Below are positions 12,244-24,411 of a stretch of 64,000 nucleotides of DNA, piece by piece (position 1 is the stretch's first letter; each line of letters begins with the position of its first letter). The notes beneath the pieces are model-generated. The model was not told where the DNA came from, did no database searches, and was given only the letters and a program-made list of their open reading frames with translations. The position numbers and the translations under genes were made by a program. The DNA lies in the NCBI GenBank assembly GCA_000697475.1, contig JNEU01001093.1:1-64000 (forward strand), given 5' to 3'. This DNA comes from Lichtheimia corymbifera B2541. Taxonomy: Eukaryota; Mucoromycota; Mucoromycetes; Mucorales; Lichtheimiaceae.

Positions 12244-15200
12244 TCACCACATGGTTGATAGATACGATGATGAAGGTGGTAAATAATCGACATGTCGCTT
12301 GGTCATCTTGAGTTGAAAGAGCCCTTGGTATCCTTCATGTTCGGTATCACTCATAGCAACATGTATGGATCCATTGGCATTTGGATTCACGCACCGTATA
12401 TGTGTACCTCGGATGAATTGATCCAGTGATCCCTATGAAAGAGTACTAAGTTGACGTTCCATCTCCTTCTCATGTCTTCTCTTCTCTTACCGTTAGAATA
12501 TTTCGCACTTCAATGAACTCAGGCTCAAATGCAATGATGTATGGATAGCATAATGCAAACGAATCTGGCATTCCTTCCCACTCTATCGTACAACGTGATC
12601 GTTTTAATCGTCCACGCTGATCCACGAAAAATGCAAATTCTATAGCGCAAGTGTATTAGTCTTGATCATCCTTGAACTACCCATTGTTGCTGCTCCTTAC
12701 CATTGTAACACACAAGATACTCAGCAAACTGGATGCGATATATAGAAATAGGTCGTAGATCTTGCCGTGAAAAAACAAACGCTAACTCCTCATCATCAGG
12801 ATCCAAAAGTGCTAAAAGACACTCAGGTCAATACACTATTACAGCTTCTGCTATTTGTGATTTTGAGTCTCTTACCTTGAACCTCAAAGGATTTCATATC
12901 AATGACACCAATTTCTTGAGGACATGAGACGCACATTTTTGTCTTTAGCAAGCTGATGGCGGATGCTTCACTTGGAAGATAAAGATCCTTGTAGGGTCGT
13001 AAATTCTCGGAACCCGGTCGCACCAATCGCTGAATAAACGTTCTCTTGCTTTTCTTATCTTCTTCGACAGCAACAGGCTCCAGGACACGAATTGTCGTAG
13101 GTGTCAATGCACTGAGCTTTACGACGCATACAAGTGTTTTGCCCATGCTTTCACCGATATGGAAAAAGGCACAATGTTGACTAAGGGGCCGAGTACGTTT
13201 GGCTTGTAGCTCGCCTGCTTTGACCATATCAATCGGGAATGCCCATAATGTCTTGTCCGAAAGCACCAGTAATTCTCCATTATCCACAATGCCGACTTGA
13301 TAGACTTTTTCCACAGACATGATCCGCTTGACTGTGTCTTCTTCATCATCTTGTTCATCCACCTCGTCCACCTCTTGACGTGTTTCCTTTGGATACTTGC
13401 AGGAATAAACGCCTTGATCAGAGCCAACAATGATTTGTCGATCCCCATTTGCCTCCCCTAATAGAAATCAAGGTCAATACACTAATGCAGGTACAACAAA
13501 TGTGATAACATACGTAAAATGGCTGAGCTATGGATCTTGTTGCTCAAAGTAAAGCTGCCTTGGACCAGTGGTTTCAACACAAAAACGCGTCGGTTCTCAG
13601 CAATGATAGCTTGTTGTGCTTTCACTTTTTCAATCCATGCCTTTTGTGTCGATAAAGATGATGTATACAGCGTCAGTGGTGGAGAACCGCGACGACCGTG
13701 ATGATAAAATGTAATTGAATGATTGCCAGATTTGCTGCTGGAGATGCCAATTTCTGATGCTGAAGGTTTAGGCGAAATCGAATTGTGATTTGATAAAAGC
13801 GTGGCGGATCGACTATATGGCAAAATGACACTTGTACGCTTGTTGCGATCCTTCATTCCAGATACTTGTATTGAGAGAAGCTCGAGAGGTATTGGCTTAT
13901 AAAGATGGATGAGTCTCTTTCATATTAATAGATTTTACTTTAAGCTTACCTTCCTGTACACCTTGTAGTACTCCATATGGTTATAATATTTGATCTTTGC
14001 AAACACCAAATAGTGGTCAAAAAGAAAGACTTGAAGGTCTGATGAATCCGACAGCGTATTGCCCTTTCGCCGTAACCTGCCCTTCATTACAAGTTCGCGT
14101 CCAGGCTCCCGAAGTTTCAGATCCTATTACGCATCATGAGCCATTATTCCCCACTATTTGCCAATCACAAAAGCGTACCACATAATCAGCATGTGTCTTG
14201 AAGGATAATCGTTCCTCAATTTGTTGCAAGTTGAAGATGTTTTCACATTTGCCAGTTTCAGTGTTGACTTGTATCAGGTATTCAGAAATCATCTCCATGA
14301 TCTGAGGAATAAGCTCGTAATCAGGATTATCTGGCTCAGTGCGCTTGAGAATCTCACGCAATAGCAGGTTGTATCTTCCAAGACGAGTGGTAGGCTTGGT
14401 CAAATAGCCATTCAATTCGAGTCGTCTCGATTCCGGTTTGCGTTCTGTATCCTATACATACCCCGCTGCTTGATAAGCTCCTTTTGCATAAGCCAATAGC
14501 CGCTCTGTATTTACCTCTACAAACTGGGCAAATTGAGGATTGCGCTTTTTCTCGAGCTCAAAGTTGAATTTGCCGATCACTTGGTGGGCACCATAAGCAA
14601 CAAAGGGGTCAAACTCGCAAACATACTCGAGCAACACGTCGCCAATCCTTGAAACCAAATGATCCTCCTTTTGTCGTTCAATCAATGCACGGGAGAGACG
14701 TGAATTCACCTTTTCAATGTCAGCCATATTCCAAAAGACTTCTTGCACAAAATGCTCTCGACGTTCATCAGGAATGATATCTTCTGTAATCAACGGCTTG
14801 ACCCAAAACTATGGAGAACATGGGTTCATCAGCATCATAGCATGTAGGTCGCAAAAGACTCAAAGCTTACATTGTGTACGTATTGAAGATCACGCACAAA
14901 GTCTTGCTCAGTATGGATCAACTCGTATATGCATTCCTGACGTTTTCGCTCTTGAGCAGGTGTGGTGTCCAATATTTCTTGGGGTACGCTGTGCATCCAT
15001 AATGCCCTATGTTCCTGTGTAGATTGAGTTTGCTTATTAGCCGGCGACTATAAGAAAAGAGCAATGGATTGATGTACCTTTTCTTGTAACGAGCTCTGAC
15101 TTTGAGTACGCCTTAAACCCTACGATGGCGCATGTGAATCATTTGTGATGCATGAGGAGTTCATTTCTTTTTTACCTTGGATGCTTTGCGGGGACATGTG

Positions 15201-16867
15201 GCACTATAGCATAATTTGTCTCTGGAGCAGGTTGGGGAATAGCAATCGGTGAGAACAGTAAACACGCCTGTTGGGACATTATAGTCTTTTATGAACGTGG
15301 TGTGGTATATCAGTAATGATCTCCACGCGGATGACAATATATTACTCACCATCCATATCACGTTTGTGATCGCCTTCATTGCCTTCTAATCCCATCGGAA
15401 TGCCAATCTCTTCACGGAAACGGTAAAGTTCATCAGGCGAATCACGGAGGCGATGTTCATAATTGACATCGTGCAGAAAATTTTGTGCATCCAAGGCCCG
15501 TCCCACCAATAATGCCAAGTTACGATCATGCGTTCGTAAGATCAATAGCAACCGATCCTAAATGAAGACGTCAAGAATAATCCATTTGTCAAGAAAGATA
15601 ACATACATACCACTGCTTCTTTGCCTTCAAAGACATTATGATGCTCGATATCATTCTTACGAATGGTCCTAATACTCAGCCGCCGATACAGCTCACGTGC
15701 CACCAAAGATAGCATTGCGGGGTATACCATCGGTTGTTGATGTTGTTGACGAGCATTGGAAGCTCGATATGCATAAATGGATCGTCGTTGCTCTTCCCGT
15801 TTTTGTTGCATTCGAAGAAAAATGGATTGTCGTGATGATGATGAGCCTTGTCGTGAATGATCATCACTCACAGAGGGTGACATTGGTGGTAGTTCAGTAT
15901 CAAAATCCCCAAGTGTTGACATTGTATCGCGACGACCCAGTGTTACGTTGGAATCAGATCGACTGTGTTTCATGCGTGGAAAGGCTTTTGTGTGTGCGTA
16001 CATGAGTCAAATGAATGTATATATCATTTCCCATCTCCCTTCTTTACCTTGGTCTGCTACTACAGAGTCATTGTTGGGAGTATAATCCGCAGTCGTACAT
16101 GTATCGATAGAAACAGCTTCAGAACCTCGTCTTGTAAAGCCATGATTGGACGTTTCAGGTGAAAGAAGGATATCGTCGTCTGTGGATGGTTGTAGTGTTG
16201 ATGATGGCGGTGGTGGATGTGTGCTAGGTGATGCTGCTAAACCGGGTATGTCGGAAGGCAGGGATATAGATGATGATAATTGATGATGCAGATCATTCGG
16301 TGTGTCGGGTGAAAATAGCTCACTATTGTTGTTATGATTTGTCGTAGGAACCACACACACAATCGATGAAGGGGGTCTATCCTGAAAGTCGAAATCATCA
16401 TCCTCCTCTTCCTCTGTCTCTTTGTTGTTGCTAGGCAACGTGCTGATGGGCGTGTTTGGATATACGCTATTCAAGTGTATAATGCTGGATGTACGTATAG
16501 GTGGTACTTTGACTTTACCACCAGTCGACGGCCGCATATGGGATGTTGATCGATATGATGCTGCTGCTGAAGACGACCGTTGTTGTTGTTGCTGTTGCGT
16601 TGGTGGAAACGGTAGTAAACTTTTACGATTATAAGGCGCTGCTAAGCTCTGTTGTCTCACTGGTAACCGCTGTTGAACATAACTCTTTCGAATCGCTTCT
16701 GGCATCCGTGCACCAAATGGCATTTCCTGAACTGGCATTGTGGGTGAAGGTGTCCTGCTTTTCCGATGAATCGCGTGTGGTCCTTGTTGCGAATAGTCGA
16801 GTGTTTCTTCCTGTACATTGTCTGGCTCGGCGATGGCAGGTAGTAGATGTGCATCGGGGCTAGTCAT
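12244..16867 (-). CDS. ROM2: Rho1 guanine nucleotide exchange factor (DEP-DH-PH-CNH, ROM2/Rgf type)
   Basis: Large multi-exon gene. The first exon encodes ~280 residues of Ser/Pro/Gln-rich disordered sequence (start chosen at MTSPDAHLLP; an upstream in-frame ATG at 16918 exists). Then a DEP domain (VARELYRRLSIRTI, FEGKEAVDRLLLILRTHDRN), a DH/RhoGEF domain (KRQECIYELIHTEQDFVRDL to LNGYLTKPTTRLGRYNLLL), a PH domain over the 13500-14150 exons (TLYTSSLSTQKAWIEKVKAQ) and a C-terminal citron homology domain (YLPSEASAISLLKTKMCVSC) ending SSSYLSTMW. In yeasts this class activates Rho1 at the plasma membrane for cell-wall integrity and glucan synthesis. The order and all four domains match Rom2/Rgf1. 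Exact orthology to ROM1, ROM2 or Rgf paralogues is not resolved. Confidence 0.87.
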
Positions 16868-17746
16868 ATTTCGTAGTAGTAACCATAGGGAAGACTGAAA
16901 AGGAATTGTGGTCAACAAGTAGCTACAAGCAATTAAGTTTCAAACACAGCAATGTGCGATAAAATTGTATGTGCATGAGTCGTCGTATAGGAACCATCAC
17001 CCTTATGAAGGAAACTTCCTCTGTTTGAATTCTATAGTCTTGTATTTCATTTGAAATAGAATTAAGTTGTTTGGTATTCCAAAAGAGTTGTCACGATAAA
17101 CAATGCTGCAACTGTCATTAGACTAAAGGGCTTGGGCTATGTACGTGGTCATATTCACACGTGTTCCTCTGAATAAGACGCTGTTGTCTACCATCATGAA
17201 CGAAATGAAGCATTGCAACATACACCCGCAACTCGGTTACTATTATCTACGTATTCCTCCAATCGCATCATTTAAGCTACCATCTCTGTGCAACTGGATC
17301 CCATGACACTATCATGGTGGCATATAGAATGTTCTTGTGCATCATTGATGATACTACTGATCAGCATGATCATTTTCTTCTTTATGCAATCACATCTCCT
17401 TCCTTACTGCAAAACACATTTTATATCACGCATCAATCATATTGAAATGTGTTCTTTCGATGATGCTATACTTTGAATGACGGCGTAGGTTGTCATGGTG
17501 ATCCAGAGATAAACAATATGGGAGGCTGTGCTACGTTTGACAACATGACGAAACATCTGTCGGAGTGGTTGGCTTGAGCATCTTTCACGTCTCACCTTTT
17601 TGCCCCTCTCTGCGAGCTGACCGAGGTAAAAAAAAAAAAAAAAAAGGCCACGCCCACGCAGCCCTTGTTGTTTTTTCTTCCCCCTTTCTTTTTCCCCGTC
17701 TTTGATACCCATCGTCACCGATCGTTGCTCCACCCGAATCCCGGTC
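16868..17746. other. Divergent intergenic promoter region
   Basis: Separates the Rho GEF (leftward) from the phosphotransferase (rightward). Contains a pure A tract at about 17630-17645, next to a C/T-rich stretch just upstream of the right-hand start. No gene or RNA gene seen. Confidence 0.5.
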
Positions 17747-19407
17747 ATGGTCATTAGTAAACTTCGAAACCTGGTGGCAGATCCCGACTTTCCACGTCAG
17801 GGACAACTCGAGAACCTGCGTTATTACAAGTACGCAGCTACCGATAAGTCCTTGCTCACCAAATACGTTCTGCGTCATTATTGGAATTGGGCTGTTACTT
17901 TATTTCCTCGATGGATCGCGTAAGTAGTGTGTGCTACGTACAACCCGTTGTTTACAGGGGAAAAGGTACCAACGCATTATTATTATTATAGCCCTAATCT
18001 GATCACGTTAACCGGGTTGATCCTGATGATGATCAATGTGGTGATTATACTGGCGGTGGTACCTGATTTACGTTATGAACAAGATACCCCTCAATGGATC
18101 TACTTTTCCTTCGCTGCCGGTCTGTGGCTTTATTCAACGCTTGATAATGTGGATGGCAAACAAGCACGACGTACTGGCACCTCTTCTCCGCTTGGCGAAT
18201 TATTTGATCATGGATGTGACGCCATCAATTGCACATACGTTGCATTGCTTCAAGCAGCTGCACTAGGTGTAGGTCACAGCATAGAGGCTGCCATCTTATT
18301 CTTGGTGACTGTGGTTGGTTTTTACTTGTCGACTGCTGAGGAGTACTATACCGGCGTATTGTATTTGGGTATTGTAAATGGTCCCACGGAGGGCATTCTT
18401 GTATCCTGCCTTGCATTCGTATGGTCTGGATTCTTTGGTGAGTACATAGAGCGGAAAAGAGGTATATGAATCGTTAAAGCTAATGGGTTTTGGATTGAAG
18501 GCGCTGGTTCATGGCATATACCCCTGGGTGACATTGATTGTCTTTCTTGGCTTGCTGGTATACTTGGCAATGACACCACAGGTGCTCAAATCTTTGTTTG
18601 GGGCATGGTATTCTTTTTTGCTTTCACGCATTGCCCAATGTGGTGAGTTTTACATATACGTTGCTGCATCGATGTCTGTTTACTCAATACTTATCAATAA
18701 TAGCTTCTATTCCATCTTCAAGGCTACAAGTGGCAAACGACTCAAGCAACGACTTTCCATCTTTATGAATGTCCTCTACCCTATTACGCTCTATACGTTG
18801 GCTGTTACTTTGTGGCTCGCATCCCCTTACTCGTATGTGCTCAAGGAGGAGCATTATATTCTTTTCGTTGTCACAGTCGGCATTTTGTTTGGCTTGATGG
18901 CTTCCAACATCATCCTGGCACATCTCACAAAATCACCTTTCCCATCCTTCGCCGGCATTCTCGGTACATTATGGCTCTTGGTGTCTCTTATCGCCGTAGT
19001 CCCTTCCATTACAGGCTGGTAAGTTTATTGGAGAGGATGAACATTGATAGATCAGGTTACTGAACCTCTACACGATTCAGGCGTATCATCTCGTCGAATA
19101 CGGAACATTTGGCATTGTGGATACTTTTTGGTTCCTCTGTGATTATCTATGGTGTTTGGGCCTCCATGGTTATCGACGGCTTTTGTCGCTTTTTGGGCAT
19201 CTCCTGTCTAGTGATCCCCACAGCCACTACTACTGCTTCATCATCAGGTAAGATTTGGAATACGATTCTAGTATGCCTCTCTGATCATTTTTTCCAACTA
19301 ATGTAGCAGAGCAAGACGCATTATTGCAAGCCCAAGAAGAAGGCAATAACAACACAACCCCCAATAACAGCCAACAACAAACGAATGGCTATAATACCTT
19401 TGCATAA
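17747..19407 (+). CDS. CDP-alcohol phosphotransferase (choline/ethanolamine phosphotransferase)
   Basis: Final Kennedy-pathway step: transfers phosphocholine or phosphoethanolamine from the CDP form to diacylglycerol in the ER membrane. Start MVISKLRNLVADPDFP, then the exon with the catalytic CDP-alcohol motif DG-x2-AR-x8-G-x3-D-x3-D (DGKQARRTGTSSPLGELFDH followed by GCD). Multiple membrane segments follow, with HYILFVVTVGILFGLMASNI and IILAHLTKSPFP typical of EPT1/CPT1. The cytosolic tail is Gln/Asn-rich and ends GYNTFA. The reading frame of the exon at about 18480-18640 is ambiguous: two frames are open and both can be spliced. Substrate choice (choline, ethanolamine or both) cannot be read from the sequence. 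Confidence 0.87.
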
Positions 19408-19585
19408 AGACTATCTATTTCCTTATTTCCCAAAGAATATAAAATGAAAGATTCTATTACACGTACACAATTAGCGTATGGGTGGGATTGGGTATTTGAA
19501 TCACATATACAAGTGTAAACGGGGTAGTTAATTCATGCTCAAACATTTTTAGCAGCAGCTGTTGCCGACAACTTCTCTTTCAAAA

Positions 19586-20064
19586 ATGGACGCCTTATAC
19601 AACCAATCGAGCGATGCACTCAGTACATTAGGCGATGTATGGGACAAAATTCTTGCGGTAATGCAGTCAGTCTCTGAAGCAGCTAGCGAGTCATTACGGA
19701 GCGAACCCAATCTTGTTCAGCTGCAAAAGGATCGAAGGGAACTGGATGCACTGTTTGACACTCTCAAGAAGCAAGTTGCTTGGATCCAAGAAAATAAGAG
19801 CGCTCTTAATACTATTCAAGATACCCCGGATAATGAAATAGAACAAGAGTTAAAGGAACAAAAGGAGCTGCGAGAGGTATACGGGACGCGTTGCTAGGAG
19901 CTGCGTGTTCGTGTGTGGATACAATTCTAATCTCTCTCCTGTTGTAGACATCCGATCGATTATCCGACCAAATCAAGCGGTTATTAAGTCAATCTTATGC
20001 CCTACAATTCCAAACCGACATGTTACTTGCATCTAGTCATGATCATTCGCTTAAGAATATATAA
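19586..20064 (+). CDS. Small coiled-coil protein, MED30-like
   Basis: Two exons joined over an intron at about 19877-19948 give ~135 residues. Start MDALYNQSSDALSTLG; the body is helical and charged (LQKDRRELDALFDTLKKQ) and the second exon gives RLSDQIKRLLSQSYALQFQT. The spacing of an N-terminal helix, a middle L-x6-L helix pair and a C-terminal helix ending in DMLLAS resembles Mediator subunit 30, which sits in the head/middle of the Mediator complex. The similarity is weak and by pattern only; other small coiled-coil subunits are possible. It lies 179 bp after the phosphotransferase on the same strand and converges with MCD4. Confidence 0.5.
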
Positions 20065-20100
20065 TACAACGATTTGCTTTATTACGTCTATATTGCTATA

Positions 20101-23100
20101 CTAGGCTGATTTATCTTTTGTTAAGCGAGGCACTGTTAAATGACCCACTAGGAGTTGGGAGAGCAAGAATAGGATGATGGAAAAGATAATGAAAAGTTCG
20201 GATATACAAAAATGGCTGATACTCATGCCAATCTCTAGCCAGCTTCCATAATCAGTGACAAAATAGAAAAAGTTGATGGTTTGTACATCCGATACCGCCA
20301 TCACTGTTAATAATAAGCTGAATGATCCAAGGTCCAGGCTCACGCTCAATACTCCAAGGACAGCGGATACAACACAGAATGGTATGAGAATCTTGGTGAT
20401 GAGCAGTGCAGTCATTGAGAATGGGTTGAAGACTGTGATAAATCGATACACGCTTGACAATGAAAAGCTGCTCAAGGATGCCACGTTGCCAGTGCCGAAA
20501 AATGCCACTTCGATAAAAAACATAAACATCAATGCCGCTCGAATATCGCTTGATTGCATGGGCCGTTTTGTCGTAGTGCGTGTACCACAATAAAGCATCC
20601 GCTCCGTTTCGAGCCACAAGAGAATGGTGGAGCAAAAACAAACGTAGAATAACATCTCGTAAGATATGCTGAGAAGGGTCATGAGTGGAGCAAAAGCAAG
20701 ACAAATGCTTAATAGCCGTGCCAAGTAATGCTCATCATGAGGGCCACGGTGGATAAAAGGTAACAAGGTCGAAGTGCCTAACAAAAAGTTATGTGAATAA
20801 CAATCCAATCGCCTTGATCAAGCATACTTACCAACGATAGCCCAGCTTGCCCATTGATTCAATACTGGTAGACCTTCGCGTCGTTCTAAGCTTTTCGATG
20901 TCGAATAAACCAATACAACGCTGACAAGATTGATGATAAGCTATATACATGGATTGTCAGTGCCAGTGCCTAAGTAAACGTGTGTTTGATGTACCTGGAA
21001 TTTGGTCAAATTATTGAGCTTGTTGCTAACATGTCCAGTAGTTTTCAGCTTGTAGAGAGCAGCCGATCCCAAAAGCACACCAGCGAGACCACCCATGACG
21101 CTATTTCCAAGATATGAGTATCACGGTCGTTTTGATCCAATCCGCTGCATCACTTACACAAGAGTTATATCTTCTCCTTTTTCAACCGGCAAGAGTGTGA
21201 AGACACTTGTGCTAATGCAAGCTAACGCCCAAGCTGAGAGCAGGAGTGGATGCTTTTGACGCATATGTGCTGGCATTGTCAAAGGCCATCCTGAAGCTAG
21301 CACGAAACACACCGATAGCACCTCGCGCCGGAAAAAGCTATATACCTATTACAGGGAACCCAAGATGAGAATGCAAATACATATAGAACCCACAAATCAT
21401 ACTTACCAAAGCTTCGAGAACAGCAATAATGGCTGCACCAGTGAAAACAAACTTGGTAATGCCAGCGTTAGCAGCGAGTCGTAAACCGATAGTGAGGGTG
21501 CTCTTGTTATGGATAGCTCGGTTCCAGAAGAATATCGGGAATGTAATGTAAGCATAGTAAATAGAGGGCATGTTTTGGACCCACAGCATGGCTCCCAACA
21601 AGATGAAAACCAACACAGATAGCATGTTGATCTATTAGCATGAAGAATTAGTTTTGGATAGCAGATGACGTGGATCGAAAGTGAGAAAAATAATTACCGC
21701 CAAAGTAGTCATCTTGTTTGGAGTCTTGATGTTCGCCTGGTTGAGAACATGATTCCGTATCAAGAACTCTGCGCAGTATACACACCAGCCAACATAACCA
21801 ATAGTGATCACGCTGCGTAAGAATAGCCAATCGTACGTCTGGAAATAACGTAGACCACGCAAGCATAATTGGATCAAGTCCTTTGATAACAACTCGGCTC
21901 GAAGGTATTCCTGGGCATCAATGCGTTGTCGGATTTCATCCACAAAAGTTGCTGGGTCATTCAAGCCAGATAAAGGGGCAAAAGGTCTAAAGAATAGCTC
22001 GTTCCTTTCCTTTTCATCTAAGACATGTGATTTAATATAGGGAAATAGGAATCTCTTTGAGTAGGTCATACCATGCTTCACTTGGAATTGGGCGAGGATT
22101 TCACGAGCGTTTGCAAAAATAGCTTCTGAACGAAATTGCTCATTGTTCTCCAAATAAGACAATGGGAGCTGACCAACTGAATTGACGGGTGTATCGATGC
22201 CAACCAAAGACGCCATAAGGGGAGCAATATCAGCTTGCAAGACATCATCCCGTTGCCATTCCCTCAAATCCGAATCCATTGAGAAATCATCATGGCCTAA
22301 TCCTGTCTTGAGTGGTCCACGAATACCAGCACCCCAAGCGATCAATGGTGTGCGCGTGTTATCAGGATGTCCATCACCGTGAGCACCTCGGTTATTCATG
22401 CCATGATCTGCCGTGAAGATATAACTCGTACGCCCGTCATGGTTGTAGAAATCATCAAAGAGCTTTACAATCTCTTCAATACCGCGATCGACTAGTTTGA
22501 TGTTGTTGTGATATTCTTCTGAATGAGGGCGAAAGCCATGACCATTGGTATCCAATCCAAGAAGATGAAGGAAGAATACAATCTTTTTCTCTCGCAACTG
22601 CTTGTTGAGTTCCTGATCGTGCTTGGCTCTAGCAAATAAACCCTTGACATGATCGAACACCCAAGTATCCAAATGAGATGACTCTAAGAGCGAGGTGAGG
22701 AATAAGAGTTGGGTCCTATTTTCAATAGTGATTATACTTCATTTTACCTCCGGCAAAGTCTTCAAACTCGGGTGGATACATAAAAGTCTCTACTCGATTG
22801 GGATTGCTTGCACCGTGTTGGAACATGGGAAGAATGTCCGGTGAACCGAAAGACCACGTGTGATGTGATTGATTAAAGACCGAGTCGAAATTGACAGGAT
22901 TCATTGTCCAACCTAGTAGTAGAAAACACACAACTTAATTACCCTCACTTATGTCTCCTTTTCCTCCCTCGTACCTGTTGTAACAGCACTAACATCCTCA
23001 TAGAAACCAGCAATAATAGCCACATGACCAGGTCTTGATTCGGTTGGCACACGCGTATGAGACACGCCCCAGCTGCCCTTGTTTCGCATAATATCTCGCA

Positions 23101-23390
23101 GGAACGGTGCTCGATATTGGCCTTCATGTTCGATAATCTTATCAGCACGTAAACCGTCGGCTAGAAACACAACCGAATGTCAATGGGAGCCCTTTACGTT
23201 GATTGATGATGATGAGGTCGCTTTACTTGCCAACAAAGAGAACGAGTCGATCAGCTGGTGCAGGCAATGGATTGCTCTGTGGTGTCATGCCATGGACAAT
23301 AGGTGAAGTGAAATAGATATCAAAGATGCTGAATAAATAGACGACATGGAACACAATGCCAATCAGCAGCAGCAGCCCTGTTTGTCCCAT
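20101..23390 (-). CDS. MCD4: GPI ethanolamine phosphate transferase 1 (MCD4/PIG-N)
   Basis: Adds phosphoethanolamine to the first mannose of GPI precursors in the ER lumen. The start [20 protein letters not shown] is a signal-anchor. The lumenal alkaline-phosphatase-like domain has the metal site ADGLRADK, the [10 protein letters not shown] nucleophile region, [11 protein letters not shown], and [20 protein letters not shown]. The C-terminal half is a chain of hydrophobic membrane segments as in PIG-N. The end is RLTKDKSA at 20101. The intron after the signal-anchor exon (23161-23230) has a GC donor. Many short exons; several junctions are hand-derived. It is divergent from VPS15, about 1 kb apart. 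Confidence 0.9.
23161..23230 (-). other. GC-AG intron in MCD4
   Basis: The minus-strand exon ends CTCTTTGTTG, followed by gcaagtaaag; the acceptor is gtttctag before CCGACGGTTTACG. The join makes [13 protein letters not shown], the family's metal-binding motif. The alternative GT two codons earlier is out of phase. Confidence 0.75.
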
Positions 23391-24411
23391 TGCTGTGCTG
23401 TGTTCTTGGTATTAATGGAAGGAACAGCCCTCTCCCGCGTCTGCCACAGTTAAACTCCTCCCTCGTCGGCACATGTTGCACACATCAATTAGATTCATGC
23501 ATACCTCCTTGTCATTCAATAAAGACAATGGTTCTCGTTTACTAGCCGATAGGATTGTTCCCTTCGATCGTAAACGTCAAATTTCTTATTGAGTGGCTTC
23601 TTACCACCTATGGAGTGATGATCTTATAATTAGCTTCTTACACGTTTAAGTCTCGCAACCACCACGTTACAATCCCGTACTAGTACCATCTTTACAGGAA
23701 CCTGGTATCCTTTGCCATGCGTCTATCACCGTAATGTCAGCTTTTGACTTCTTTGGATGTAGGTATTCGCCCACAACAATGAAAAGGATGGCAGAAACGT
23801 AGCTCAGCACCATAGCAACGTCCAAAATTGTCAACTGTTTCTCATAAACATGCGACTACTTGGATGATACTTTGATTAGATCTACGCACAATCCATTTCC
23901 ATCATTCATATTGTGAAAAATAAGGATATGAAACGGTCCACCACTTTATCATCATAGGTACTATGCATCCCATCACGGACACAGCTCTCTTCCCTCCATT
24001 GTATCTCACTTTGATCGCTAATTCACCAAATATAAGTCTCTGCGAACATCACAGTGGATCCTCCTTTTCGATGGATCAGAGTGAGAGTTAACTGGCTTTT
24101 GTGCTCATTCATAATGCTTCATTGTTATCCAACTTTCATTATCATGATCATTTTCATTGTTCATTGTGATATATGACTTTTTGTATTTTGTACGCCAGTG
24201 TACTGACTGGAAACAGCTATTAATCGCTCAATATATGAATGGTCACAAAGCATTGGAAAGGTGTCACTTGCACAGGTGATGATTTGATCATGCAGACAGA
24301 TAAAGCGAAAATTGACGAGTGTGAGACACCGCAGTTGCTTCCCTTTCGAGTTCCGGTTGGACCTTTATACGCTTTGCATATAACCAGCACTTTTATTCTC
24401 TCTCCACAACC
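23391..24411. other. Divergent intergenic region between MCD4 and VPS15
   Basis: About 1 kb of AT-rich sequence without coding frames of note. It must hold the promoters of both genes. No repeats, RNA genes or clear motifs recognised beyond scattered TATA-like runs. Confidence 0.5.
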
